64,000 bases of DNA from Reticulitermes speratus (Eukaryota; Arthropoda; Insecta; Blattodea; Rhinotermitidae), in NCBI GenBank assembly GCA_021186555.1, contig JAJKFL010000042.1, forward strand, positions 25,853,521-25,917,520. The letters run 5' to 3'. Positions 10,801 to 25,800 of the stretch are shown in pieces. Positions within the stretch are counted from its first letter, which is position 1. The number at the start of each line of letters is the position of its first letter. The notes beneath the pieces are model-generated. The model was given only the letters and a program-made list of their open reading frames with translations. It made no database searches and had not been told where the DNA came from. Both the position numbers and the translations under genes were made by a program.

Positions 10801-13800
10801 GTTAGTTCGCGATTCTAATCCGCACCTTTCCTTCAACCACCCCTTGCCCACGGGGCGACTGATTGAATAATATTGGATGTTACCAATGCGTTAAAATCTG
10901 ACGCTACGCCTGTGGCCGATGAGTCATACCGATAGAGGCGGGGCCTTTCTTAACAGACGTGCGCAATCTCGTCTGAAGTCAGCTGAGCTTTAGTTGTTGA
11001 AACGTGGGAGGTGTTTGTTCCAATTTGTCGTGTACCGTAGTTATGGAAGAGGGACACCTGTAATCTAAACGACTCTCATATACGGCGAAGTTCAAACGTG
11101 AAGTTATTCGGTGCGCAGAGGAGAATGGAAACCGCAAAGCCGCTGCAATTTTTGGAGTTCATGAAAGCAACGTTCGACTATGGCGGAAACACAAGGCAGC
11201 GATCAGCGGGTGTGACGCAGCTCCTTCAGAAGTGGCGCGGTGGGTGTCGGCTGCATGGAAAGCCATCCCGGAGAGCATTATCGTCAGATCTTTCAAGAAG
11301 TGTTGCATAAGCAATGCTTTGGACGGAACAGAAGATGACATTGTATGGGAGGACGATGTTGAAGATAAAGATGATAGTGACTGGGTGGAGAGCACGGATA
11401 ACGATTCAGTTATGAGTGATGACGGCGAGTCTGATGAATAATAAATTATAATAATAAATAATAAAATAATAGATTATTGTATTGTATTGTTCTTACGGCA
11501 CGTACAGCAGCTCAATCATTTTTCCAAAATCCAGCTCTAGACCGCGAATCTAATCCGCACGCGAATCTAATACGCATCTGATTTTTTAGCCCTCTAAAAC
11601 TGTAAAAAGGGTGCGCATTAGATTCGAGAATATACGGTAATACATTTATATTTTTTGGTTTATAAACTTACTTGAACCCATGAAAAATATTCACAATTTT
11701 CTCCACAGATGGTGTTAGTGGTGTTAAGAATTTTAAATATGCGTGTTCTGGAATTTGTATTGTGTCTGTGGTCTGATCAGTCTAAATTCATGGCTCTCTT
11801 TTATGTTCTTAATTTGTAGATTCGAACAGGTTTTATTTTTGAATCCTGTAGTTAATTTTTAATTTTTCAGTAGCCATTTTCCTGTTGCTACCCTTGGACT
11901 AGATATCTTCTCAAGTACACATCTTAACAAGATTACTGTTCTGATGGTGCCCAGTTAGGTGCTTCTTTGCCTGAAGACAGAAACAGAGCCAGCTTCCAAA
12001 ATGTCATGCTTCTTTAAAATATTTTAAGATGTGTAAGGTCCCAAAAAAGAAGAGTGTGTCAGCTAATTTTTGACGTGCTCTGTTCTCTCTTTTGTTTACA
12101 CATAATATGTCGTGCTTCGTTTCAAAAATTAGACAATGGACAAAGTCCAAAAAAAGAAGATAGTGTCAGTTAACTTTAGTCGTGTTATGTTCTCTCTTTC
12201 GTCCACATGATGATTTGGCAATGCAGGCCGGTTTGGCTCCGCATGGTCTGGTTCAGGGCGATCCAGTTGGGCACATCATACGCGAATTTATACAACCTCA
12301 CACATTTTAGCGCCAAATTTAGGGGAAAACCTTGTCTTGCGTTCAAGTAAATATGTTAATTCAAAGGTGAATGTGGCAATTTCAAATATTACTTCACAAT
12401 TACAGAACTAGATGGCAGGCAAACTATTCAGTACTCTGTACTGTTTGTGTTATTTACGTTCTATTTCAGATCAAAGTTCAACTAACAGTTGAACTTATAA
12501 TACTGGCTTACAACTATAGAATGCTTCTGGAATGCACTCAAAATACTGAAACAACCAAGGAAAACGAAGCACATAAACATCAAGAATGACAGCACAATAC
12601 AGATGATATAAATGTAACTAACCTCCTATTGCTTCAAACGTGGCAGCAATTTAAATCTCTCAAAACTTAAACTGAAACAAAGAACATTCTGCTCACCTCC
12701 ACTTTGAACTCATTTCTCCAGACCGCCCACCAGATGAAAGAAGATGCAGCCTCAAAACTTCAGTCAGTGTAACTGAATCTAGTGTCACTTTATTAAGTGG
12801 AACACCCTGGTACAGCTGACACCAACCTGCTGCAGCTGTTGCCAATTTTATGGCTTCTGATGTTGTAATGTCACCAACTTCATCACCTAGACCGACTATA
12901 AACACATAATATAAACTTTAATGCCTAGCTTAAAGTGTGATCAATACCACTGTATTCCACCTGATATGACTGAATATCAACCACTAACATAACCAATACA
13001 GCAAAACCTCTATGCATCGTTTTTCAAGGGGGTGGAAAACAAAAACGATACATACGGGAAAACAAAAGTACCTGGAAACCATAAAAAATTATAGATAAGG
13101 ACAATTTAATGATTATTATTACTTCTACCCGAAAAAATCTTTCACTGACGTTTGTTTTGTGCAAACTTTACTCCTCAATTCAAAGTACAATTTTTCAAGG
13201 CCCAGAACACTTTCACGATCACTGTCACTCGTGCTGTGTGCATAAAAGAAAGATTTTACTTTCATCAGCGCTTCATGCGCCTCAGCAAAGCTTGGCACAA
13301 CTTCGGGTTCGCCATCTTCTTGTCCTCCTCCTTCCCCCTCCACACTCCCGGAAGCCACGAGGCTCACGTACAGCTCCTGCACTGCTTGTACACCACAGGT
13401 TGTCACGTGACTGTCCACAGAGACTCAGTCCTCGAATTTATCTTTGTTCATGCCACTGAACTTTTCCCAGTCTTGGCGGAAATCATCGTCATCGTTGGTC
13501 ACTACGACGTCACTATCGCCTGAAGATTGTACCTGCACATAACCAGCTTTCCGAAAACAATTTTCGATTGTCTGCTGGGTTACTTCTTGCAAGGCTGCCA
13601 CAGTGTAGTGCAAAGCTTCCAACACGTTTATATTCTTTTTCGTATCTTTGCCTGCATCCATTAAGCAAACAGCTGTTTGCAAGAGGCGTTTTCTATAAAG
13701 CTGCTTATAACACTTTATTACCCCTAAATCAAGGGGCTGGAGCACACTTGTACAATTTGCCGGGTACTATATGACTTTTACATTTCTTAGAAACGATGTA

Positions 13801-16800
13801 TCCTTTGGATGTGAGGCACAATTGTCCACAAAGAGGAGAATGTTCCTGTTTTGCGCAACCATACTTGCGTCTAATGAACGCAGAAATGAAGAAAAAATGC
13901 CTGTGGTCATCCACGCTTTATTGTTCGCGTGGTATTTGGCGGTTGATTTTTTTAAATTCTTGAAACATCGTGGTTTCGGAGATTTTCCGATAACAATCGG
14001 CACTTGTTTGTCACTTCCATCACTGTTAACACAAAGTAAAACAGCAAGTCTGTCTTTAGAGTTTTTCCCGCCATGACAAGACTCTCCTTTGAGAGACAAG
14101 GTTCTATCAGGAAGCATGTTGTAGATGAGCCCCGTCTCATCCGCATTATAAATATCACATTGTTTGTAGCCCTCCAACAAAGATGGCAGTCTTTCCAGCC
14201 ACACTTCCGTGCTTTTGCTGTTCACTGCCGCACTTTCTCTGGCTAACTTCTTGTATTCTAGGCCTTAAACCTCGCTATCCAGCCGTTGGATGCAGTGACA
14301 TTTTCTATATTCAGCTGTGCTGCAATCATCTTTGCCTTTCCACGAAGAATGGCTCCATCAACTGGAATATTCGACGCCCCCGTGCCTGCTGGTACCACAT
14401 AAAGAGTACACTTTCCAACTCGGTGAATGTCGACTCCCTCCGTTTTCCTCTTCTTACTGGCATTACCACATTTTTCTGTCTGCTCTCGGATTTCGTCCTT
14501 CTTTGCAAATATGGAGTTTAGTGTGCTTGGAGCCAACCCAAGGCGTTTGGCAATGTCGACACGTTTCTCTCCAGGATTCTTCTCCACCTCTTCTACTATT
14601 TCCAATCGCTCGTGCAGAGTTCTCACTTGCTTTTTAGGTTGGGACATGGTCCACGGATTTCAAAATAAATAACAGGAATAAAATAAATGAAGTAATAAAA
14701 ACAGGAATGAATTAATAAAAATAAAATATTATAGGAAAAAGAAAATAAATGATGGAAATGGTTAAACCAGGGTAACGGATGAAACTATGAAGCACACCAA
14801 AACGCACAGAACCACTTGCAATGAAGTAAAGCTCGACAACATTGTTGCCAAGTCTTCATCTAGTCCAAAGAAAAGAATGGAGAGCAAAGACTACAGAATG
14901 CACTTCCATACTTTTTGATGCAGCCAATCCGGCACTAAGAAAGGAATACACAGGCGCGCAGCACACTAAATCGTTTCAAATTTTAAAAAAACTATCCATG
15001 TGGGAAAATGTTGCGTCAGGAGTGTGATTTTTCAACGATCGATGCTATAGAACGACAGTTCGAGAACCGATGGAGGCAGGAAAAAAAAGTGTTATTTATA
15101 TGGGGATAGTTTCGGGACCAAATAAGGCAGACAATATATGCGGGAAAACGAAGGTATCGGGAACGATGCAACGAGTTTCCACTGTACTATATACATAACG
15201 CCCTTATTCTGTAAAAAAGGGGATAACCCACTGTATATCATATAGGGAGTTAGTCACTATTTTTTAACAAAACAGAGGTGATATATATACACACTCACAC
15301 ACACACACACATAAAATTCACAGTATCCGTCCATCTCACTCTGCATATCAGAAGCTAATGACAGTGGAAAGTGCAAGTACAAATAATTTGTTTTAGGACA
15401 GAAAACTCAAAGAACATGTATATGTTGCTTTTGCATGCAAGAAAAACTGATCATCTGGAATGCTCCCAAAATTGTGGCATTGCTAGAAAGCTCAAAAAGC
15501 ACAAACAAGCACTGGTGCTTGGATATAAAGAAACCCAGTTCAGAGTAAATACACACAAACCAGTGCCACTGTTAATACAATGGAAAAACCCACACACAAT
15601 TCCTATCACACTGATGGAGAACCCAAAGTTCTACTACAGTTGACTGCTAGGATATTGGGGGGGGGAGAACTAATTAGTCACTCAGGGAAAAACCAATATC
15701 GCTTTTAGCACCGTTGCTAAGGAAAAACACAATTGCAGGGCAGACATTTATGCATGGGCATACTCGTGTATCTCTCCTGGCCAACATGTTGCAACAGTAC
15801 TGCTCTTCATCATTAGCATCATCCTTTTACTTTACTAAATAAAGGATGCCTGATGATAAACAAACATATTCCAAATACTTTTGGCAGCAGAGAAACAATT
15901 TTTAAACAGGCTGCACCTCCTTAATCTGGCTCTCTCAGGACCTGACTGGCACTGGGAACAGTTAATTTTCCAAACCCAGGGTGGGCAAGGTATGATATCA
16001 AAACACCTTACGCAGTAAATACAGTAATAAGTTAATGCTAGTGCAAAACAGTGAAATCTACAGCTGCACTGCACCAGGAGTGCTAATCATAAACAAACTC
16101 TTCCACAGTGATGCCAACTCACCCCACAACATATTGTGCATGACCAAAACATGTTAAGATTTACAAAAATTATAATAATTATGCAACTGAGATAAAAAAA
16201 ATGAAAAAAAAAAAAAACAGCAAAGTTCTAAAACAAAATAAGACAAAATCCCACAACTAGATCCACGATTATCACAGATTTGTTTAAAAGTTTTGTTCAA
16301 TTGTGCCACGCCACAGGAGGTGTCAGATCATGGCATTCCAGATTAACAAGGTGCGACCTGTATAATATTAACCTTTAGCTTACGGAGTTATTTTCTCGAG
16401 TTGCCCTTTAAATCGAGATAAGGGGCCTACTTTACGGCACAAGCCCTGCGTGAGCGAGTCTGCTGTCCCCGCGTGGGCCCTTATGTTTTTGCGCTTTCGT
16501 TACAAAAAATTAATATTATTCGATCCAGAAGAGATAAATAAATAGAATTGCTTCCATTTTGTAGAAAATGAAACAGGCTTTTAGCAGAGCGCTTTATAAA
16601 GTCAGCTTGTATCATTTCTGCCTAAATACACACAATAAAGTTCCGTATTCGTATGAATTTGCAGTTTATGTCGTCTTATTTGGGGCTGTTAGCAACATCT
16701 ATTATGAAACAGGCTTTTAGCAGAGTGATTTATAAAGTCAGCATGTATCCTTACTGCCTAAATACACACAATAATGTTCCGTATTTGTATGAATTTGCAG

Positions 16801-19800
16801 TTTATGTCGTCATATTTGGGGCTGTTCGAGACATCTCTGTTATGAAACAGGCGTTTAGCAAGCGCTTTATAAAATGTCAGCTTGTATCCTTACTGATATC
16901 TCGTCTCTCCTACTCAATGAACACAGTTTATTTATCTGAAGCATGCACAAACATAACACTAGCCTCTGCTAGCAGTCTAAACATTGGAAGGTTTTTAGGC
17001 GTCACTCATTGCAGGAGCATTCCACACCGCTTATAGCAAAACAGAAGTATATCCTGAAACAGTCTCCAACATCACAGACTTACTAAACCTATTTTTGAAC
17101 CTAAAATGAAATATCAGAAGACAAAGAGAAATTCTCGCATTCAAGAAATAATTGAACGTTTTAATTTTCAGACAAATAGCGCTTAAAAATAATATAAAAG
17201 GATTTGTTTGGCGTTTTTATTAGAATAATGACAGTAGAGTTATAGTACATTTTTGCACACGAAATTCTTGTCAGGAAGGTTGACGTAATATTTCTTCGGA
17301 ATGAAATAGAACTCTCTCTGCCTGCGATAATACACAAGGCTCCTTTATGACTAGTCCAGTTTGTTTTCATTTCCTCTGGAGCTAACTACACATTAGAAAA
17401 ATTTCAGATTCATGAACCATACACATTGAGCTGTAGCATCTGAACTACAAGTCTCTGTGTGAACCGCACTTTCCCCATGACGGTGTCTGGAGTTTTTTTT
17501 GTCACTAACGCTAACTACACAGTAGGAAACTTGTGTGAATCACTACGCCTATGTCTAGCTCAGCCATATGATATAAAACTCTCGTACAAGTGAATCGCTC
17601 TTTCACCAAGCAGTCGTTTTCAGTCGACTGAAAGCAAACCAACTCCACTGCAGTGCAAAACAAGTTACGTAACTTCCTTATGCTTCCAGAGCAGATCGAT
17701 AAAGGCTCTTCAATGTTACTATGTGCGTTCTTTCCTGGGGTAAAGTGGTCGGAACGTGAAGCAGGTCAAAAATATCCTCTAACGTGGAGGAGATTGGAGA
17801 TATACACTTTGCCTACCTGAATCAGGGCGTAGGCAGCAAAGTAGAGTGGGGGATTTAAATACCTTCTGGGTCATATATGATACGCACGGAAGCGTAAGGT
17901 TAATACTGAATGTGCTGTATCTGACAACTGTAGTACCAATGTTTAAAAATAGGACATACTTCCATTTTTCCCCCATAAAACTTCAACACTTGTGAGTATA
18001 TGGATGCTAACAAGATCAAATCCAGTTATACAGCACATCATTCAACACAGGGTACCAATTTTTATATTTATATGCTCCAGAAACAAGGAATTTATTGTGC
18101 TTAACACACACCTGATGTCTGGTTATCTGTCTCCAATATTTCATCATCTTCTTCTTCCTGCATACTGAACAGTGCTGTCAAGAGCAGTTGAATTATGTCA
18201 CTGAGTGGACCTACGAAAACAGAATGCAAAGTAAATCATCATAAAAGACCGATTTATTTTTTGCCACTCCTGAATAAACATTATTAAAAGAACAAATCTG
18301 GTCAAGCATGTATTTACACAGTATAAAAATAAATACAAATCTGTAATGCTAACCAATAAAAATGTGTCAGCTGAGTGAAAAAGTATTCTTGGTTTCATAC
18401 TAGAAAACACAACAGGATGTCATATGCCAAGATTATACTTGCTAGTCATGCTAAATGCATTAAAAAAAACAAACAGGAAGGTTCTTATTTGTAATGCTAA
18501 CATACATTTAAAACAAGAGTGTATGAAGAATGTTCTCGTCCCAAAATATGTAACAACTAAAATTTCAAACACATCGTCAGCAACTAAATTTACAAAAAGG
18601 AAGCTCAAAAATGTGTTAAAAAGACAAAAACCAAGATGTCTACATATAAAAAACAAGAGTCTTAATCAAAAACGATATCAAATACACATGTCTGCAGCCA
18701 CAGAATGAAGTTCATGGTACCTAATTTAAGACTCAATTAATGTGAATCTAGAGTCTGAATTAAATTAAAAATGTAAGATTCTTAATACAAAATTAGATAC
18801 TTTAGTAACAAACCAAACAGAAAAAGCTGAAATCAAAATATTTTTTACTGTCCGGCTGTCAACAAAACACAAGTTTTAGCAATGAAAAATGACCCTCCTT
18901 AATAAAAGTATTAAGCATAATCTTCACCACAAACCAAAAAATTGCAGAAATTTGACCTTAGAAGTATAAACTGCTATTAGTTACCCACCTACTCAATACT
19001 AAGACTTCATGAGATACCATGCAGCATGAGCTATTAAGAATCTATATACACACCACAAAGACTTGCATCATAATAATTAGTTAGCCTTAACAGACATAAG
19101 AATTATAAAATAAAGTAAGTGTGAAAGCTGATAAAGGAAACACAATTATTACATTAGACAACACAGAGTATCAGAGAATGATAGATGAATTAATAAGTAA
19201 TAACAATTTTTCTTTAATTAGCAAAGTCATATCAATTCTTTTCAAACAAAGAATCAGGAAAAATCTGAATTGTAACAACATAATAATACCAAAAGTTTAT
19301 AAATGAAAGTATATAAACTTAAATCTAACCCCACCATCTATAACAGGGTTAATTAAAATTCATGAACAAGACACACCTATCAGATGGGTGGGTGGATGGG
19401 TGCATGAGAGAGTAACTGAGTGAGTGGGTGAGTGTGAGTTAGCTTCCCTGTTCAATGAGAGTGTTGTCAGCCCTCAACGAAAATAAGGTACAGTAATTAA
19501 GATCATAAATTCATATAAACCAAAACACACATTAAAAAAATTCAGTCAAAATATTACACAACACAACAGTGTTAGTTATACTGTCATCACTAAGACATTT
19601 AAATTGTTTACAAAATTATACAAAAATTGCCTGATAGTTCAGCCAGCTCACCTGCCACTTCATTCACAGACAGTGCTCTTTCCACAACATCAAATGTCAC
19701 ACCATTAGGAAAGAAACTTTTGAGGGACAAAATATCACCAAACGAGTGCAGAAACTCCAATATCGACATCAAATCCCCAAAAAATTCATTTGGAATAGCA

Positions 19801-22800
19801 CAATCAACCTTTGTAGGAACAGGCAAATCCTGTAACAAAAAATGAAATTTTTATGAGATAACAGCGTACCCAAAAAATTTCAATTGGATGTGGAAGGGAG
19901 GCTGATTTTTGGCTATAAACATAATGATTTTGTTTATACATATAAACAAAGAATTCTGAGCAGAAATCACAAAGCCTGCTTTCCTACTGCACAGAACTTA
20001 GTCCCAGAGGTCTACTACCATTAGCACCATTACACCCGTCATCACCACCATCATTAGGTGTTATTTTTGTTAAGAACTACTTGCCGCTGTAAATAACATC
20101 CAGTGCAATGGATGAGACTGATAATGATATGTTGTGGAATAGCAGTGAAGAGGATGGAAATGTTAGGAGTGTGAGGAAGATGAAGTCACTGACTGTGAGG
20201 ATGGAGAGTGACAATGATTGGTAAAGGTAGATAAAATTTGACATGCTTTGTGTATTAAGTGTAATTAACAGTAAAATATTTTTTCTTACCAGCCGTTTTA
20301 TTTATGGGGGTGTCTTAGATTTGGATAAATACATTTTCCCTTGGCAGATGTGTTTTATCTGGGGGATCATCTTATGATTAAGAGTGGTCTTGCATTCGGG
20401 TAAATACGGTCATTTTTCTATGTATTGCCCATTTCCACAACAGGCTAGTTTGTTGCACTATTCTGTTTTATCAACTCTTTCTCAAATGCCAAAAGTCTTG
20501 GTTCACTTGATGCAGAGCTGTGATGCTACCAGTGATGTGGACTGCAAATGTCTTCTAACAGCAATAAAAGAAGAAAATCAAATTCATGCCAGTGTAGAAA
20601 ACTGACTTCTTTCTGGTCCTATGCAAGGAGAGGATAAACTTAGTAGTGAAGACATTTTGTTTTATAAATTCTCTTGCACCATCATATATGCATAAGTTCT
20701 TCCACTGGGTCTATAAATGGACTCAAAACTGAAAACATGGGCAGAAAGAAGGGCAGGGGTGGCAGCAATCAGACACATGGTTACACACAGAACCATTTTC
20801 AGTAGCACTGATAAAGCTACTAATGGGCCAAATAACCCGTGCTACTTACACACCCATGCTATTGCAGTTTTGTCAGCCACCACACGTTTCTGTGGATTTA
20901 TAGAGGAAGAATAGTCACAGTTTATTGTTCTAGTATTCAGTATTAAGTCACCAAAAATGTTTTTCTTAAAATCAATATGAAAAATTTTGGTGCACATCTT
21001 ATTCACGGACATACGTTACTTCAATAAATATGGCATTACATAAGTACAGCTTATATCTATGTTAAATTGGTTGGATATAACATCAAATTTTTGTAAAGTC
21101 ACCATACTTGTGAATGTTGACTTACAAAACATATTTCATACATACTATGTTGGTATGTTTATGACTTATTTCCATGCAAAATTTCACGTTTCTCCTCCAA
21201 CTCGTTCATTAGTTAACCCATGAAACCAAAAGCTAAAGAAAATGTTAGCACGGAAGTAAAAGTGCCATTTTACAACCTACAAAAAAATTAGCTTCAGCCT
21301 TTGAAGCCAGAATTAAGGGCCAAGTGTACTCTGCAAAAGACCCAGGTCTTAAATGGCCACCCATTACTTTGCATGTTCTTGGCTGATGACTTTAGTAGAG
21401 GGTCCATTTTCTCAGCATCACACTGCCTGCCAACTGTAGTTGACTTTCAATGCCAAAGGGTTAACAACAGTTACACATTTTGAGAGATCTGTAACTTCAC
21501 ATCATTTTGCAATTCTAAAATAAGTGGTGCTCATGTTACTTCTACCTTACAATCTCACACATCTGCTATATTATCATCACTGACTGTATAAATTATTAAA
21601 TACAGTACTGAGGTGGTCTCCAAAGGCATAACATTCACACACTGTGGTTTTGTGAAAACAAACTGACAAGTTCAAAAGTTGAACAACAGGGATACACAGT
21701 GTAATGATCTTTTTAAGCCTAATTTCTTTCCTTACAAAAACAAAGTATGCTGTAAAAGGAAGTAACAAATTAACAATCCTGAAGGATGCAGTAAGGTAGT
21801 TAATTATCCATCCTCATTCTGCTAAGGAACAACGAAAGAACTCTTTCACTGTCAGCCCATATTCTACATTGCATACTAAAACAAAAACTATATTGGCATT
21901 GACAGAGCCCTACATACAAGGCAACAGGACAGTTAATGATCAATGTGGCGATTGCATGTGGTCAAAGTTCCAGGACTTGGTATGTAAGAACAGATATACA
22001 TGAAATAACAAGAAAATTGTTTTATTTTCCTTCAAAGTAATCTCCCTTGATTGCAACATGCTTTTTACATATTTTTAAAAGTTGCATAAAACACCTACTG
22101 AAGACATCAAAGACTGTATTTACTGTGGTGGTTACAATGTTCTTGATGTCTTCATGTCCTGAAATCTTCCTCTGAGGGCAGCTCTTCATTCATTTATTCA
22201 TTCTGCAGTCTGTCTCACGAGAGGTCTGTAGCCTCTTCCAAAGTGACTTCTCCACACAGTGCGATCTAGTGCTTCTTCTTTCCAATTTCCAGAGTCGTCT
22301 CTTTTCCTTAAGGTCATCCAGTAGCTGTTTATGCCTTCGTCCTTGTCTTCCCGTCATTTCTATCCTTCCCTCCAACTTTCCCTCAATCACGAGTTTTAGA
22401 AGGCAGTTTCTGCACAAGATGTGACCAATCCAGTTAGCCTTTCTTCCTTCTATTATATGCAGGATATTCCTCTCCTCCTTGACTCTACATAATGCTTCTT
22501 CATTTCTCACACTATCAGTCCAACCAATCTTCCCCATTCTTATTTTATGAAATATAAAAATACCGGCTGACATGAAATCAGGTGAATAATATGGGTGGCT
22601 GGCCCCCACTGCACTGCAATGAACTCTTCAGCAGTTTGTGATTCTGTCCTCCCTTTGCTCATCCATGAGACTGTACGGAGCAACCATCACAGAGACCTTC
22701 CTCTTTCTCAAATCTTCAAGAAAAATCTGATGAATCATCTCCCAGTTAATCCCACATCGCTTTCAGGGACATATGACAGTCTCTGGCCATCAGTTCACAA

Positions 22801-25800
22801 ACTTTTGCAACCGTTCAGAATTTTTAGCATTCAACAGCTGCCCACCTTTGTAGTATCTTCAAGGTCCTAACAAATGTCTGTGCATCTTTTAAACCATTCA
22901 AAAACATATATACAAGACAAAGCTTCATTTCCATAAACACTTTCAAGCATTTCATGTTTCTGTAGCTATACCCCTCCCCAACCGACAAGTTTAACACAAA
23001 AATTGAAATCATTCACTGCTCCATGACAACAAAAACAAAAACTGATGGATGGGGCTGCTACAGATGGACTAATAAGATCTTTATTTTCACTAATTCCTGG
23101 CAGTCATAACATGAACAAACAGAAACTAACTAGAACTGGTGTATGCTCCAAACTGTACCTGCACGACAGCAACAGTAGCAAAACTTAGTGTTTTACTGCA
23201 TACAAAACAAGCATGAAGGGTGGGAGATGAAAACCAACATCAATTCAGTCTAACATTACTTTTTATTGATAAAACAAGCTGCTTTGTTTTATAACATAGC
23301 TTCATGTTTTGGATTGTAATAAAGCAAGTTTTTGTAAAAAATAGGGAACATATTTTTTAAACAAAGTTTTTTAAAGCATACTGAGATGTAAACCTCACAA
23401 TCATATTTCAGAAAAATAATGCCCCCAGACTACATTGTACCATATTATATTATATTTTATTATACTACACAACATCTTAGGTTGTAGCCGATGGCTTTTG
23501 CCAAACCTGTTAAAGAAACGGCATAAATTCTAATAAGAATTTAAAAAACAAGAATTTTAAGCTCTTTATAATTGATAACAGTTGCATGAAAACAGCTAAA
23601 ATATGGACCATCATACATATGTACAATATAACATAATACAGTATAATTAATATCATACTCTGAAGATACCGCTTTTAAAGAAACTATATTCTCCTCTATA
23701 GTTTTTACAAAAAAGAGTCTGATGGCTTTATTATAAACTGTAACATGTAGCTATGCTCTAAAACAAAAGTCTGTTCTATCAATAAAACGTTGTGCTGGGC
23801 TGAATTAATACTGCCTTTCATCTTGTACTGTAAACACAACAGAATGAACTAAAATATGAAAACAAAACAATAAATGTGAGCACTACTTTTCAGCTGCTGC
23901 TGTCGTCGTCGTCGTCCCCAACCCCACAAATTTAAAAACACTGGGTGCAATAAATGAGACAGTCTCATTTTATATGTAGTTTCATACTTTACATACCATA
24001 GTATGGAAGTTAGAGGGCAGAACACTTACTTCTACACATTAGATGATATCAAATGATGCCTCTTTACTAATAAATCAAGGAAAAATAACTGAATCTTCAG
24101 CTCCAATAGTGTCCAAAACAAAATAATCTTCAACATTAAAATATGGTACAGAATAATAAATTTACTGTACAAGAAAGTAATATGCAAAAGTAACTTGTGG
24201 TCACCCCCAAACACCAACAGAACAATCACAATACACCTATGAAACAGATTCACACTACAACTTTTGGCCTCAAGGGGAAACCAGTCCATCAACAAACTAT
24301 ACTGTATGCTAAACCACCCACTGAACACTTTCTGAAATTAAACTTATAAAGGGTTATACACTCTTTAATCAGCAAGATGTCACTGAATTCAAAAGGGTAA
24401 ACATAGCTGATAACACAACAATGATACTAATGATACTGATCTTATGTACTGGAAAATTGAACATGTGGACAAATTGTTCAAGGCATGGAAATCTATGGGA
24501 CCTCTGAATTCAAGATGTCCTGCTAACCAGTGTATAATTGATCTCTTTCTACACACGTCTTACCTTCAGGTCCTCACATTCCAGATCTTCTCGTCGACGA
24601 TTCCACTGTTTTAGAAATTCTGCCAATCGAAGTTTTTCTTCTTTCAGCTTTGCTTTCTCCTTCAGTTTTTCTTCCACCTTTTTGCGCTTTTCTTCAAGAG
24701 CCCTTTCTTTCCTCTCCTCCTTCAACTTCTTTCTTCTGTCCTCCTCCATTAATCTTGAAAAATGACAAAAAAATTAGAGCATTCAGAGCATAAAATCATA
24801 TCAAGACAAAGAGTTAACTTTAAATTGCATTTTCTGCATTCAGTGATAAATTAGTGCTCTACACTAAAGGTTTTCCACATTTCAGCATCATCATCTGCAT
24901 TATTTCTTATAAAGGTGTAATTTAAAATGCATGTGTACAGCCTATTATACCACAAATTTCACACCTCTAGCCAGCAGTCAATAGCTGTCACCGTCAAACA
25001 GATACGTAAGAACTACTCAATCTCCCATTCTCACAATGCTGACCTTAACACAAGTCTGCTTTTAAAAATTCCAGGATCTCAAACTGAATGACACAAGTAC
25101 CATTCACACCTCAAAATTCTGTGCTGCCAACAAGTTGGTACTGCTCATGGTAGGAAAATAAGCAACACAAAAGTCGTATCACCTCCAATGCTTCAACAAT
25201 CATAAAAAAGTACCCCTCCAAAAACCAACCCCTGGCGGCCCCGTCGCGGAGGGGGGTAACGTCTGTAGGCGCCTAACAGGGGCAATGGTCTACCCAAGCC
25301 AAGGTGTGAAGCATCGTGCCGAGGGCTGCATGGCACTGGGGTGGTAAAGGCAGTGTCCCAAACGATCCCCTCGGGGCACCAGGCAGCACCCCGTTGTATT
25401 TATGCCTTCCACCCGTATAGGGCTCTGCGGATGGTGACCGTTACTTCCCCAATACTCATGGGACCCAAAATGGATACTACTAAGATTAAAGAGAAGAAAT
25501 CTTTAAACACAGGGACTCTGTTGCACAGAGACACCTGCACAAATACGCTCAACAGGGGGCCAGTCCTGGCGAACCACCCCAGGAGCTGGTCTTCCAGCAA
25601 ACCTAGGGACACTGAGCATTTGATTACACCTGAGGCCAGACCATCTGGCCTGACAGAGCAAGCAGCCTCTATAGGCAAACCAGCTGAGGAAGACATTAAA
25701 GTCCAACAGCTTCCTACAGCGAGAACCAAACTTTCTGGGGCCGCTAGGAGTAAACTCAGGAAGGCTAAGGAGGGGCAGAGTGGTACTGGGAGCTTAACGC

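Larger units (their letters stand above)
9415..12356 (-). mobile_element. pogo-like transposon containing two POGK-type elements
   Basis: The outer ends are CTGTATTTACCCAAATGCAAG at left and CTTGCGTTCAAGTAAATATG at right, an inverted pair. A fragment at 20070-20410 ends in the same sequence. The minus strand between and beside the insertions reads KGFKKCCVANAVNGTGGN and then an acidic tail with Glu/Asp runs, matching the C-terminus of pogo-family transposases. Two elements with CCGTATATTCTCG ends (9719-10613 and 10725-11637) interrupt it, each flanked by TA. The rest, about 11640-12340, has no readable transposase. Confidence 0.65.

Noticed and set aside
24538-24765. Plus-strand Ser/Arg-rich ORF
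   Set aside because: It is the complement of the charged coiled-coil exon 7 and has no splice or start support.
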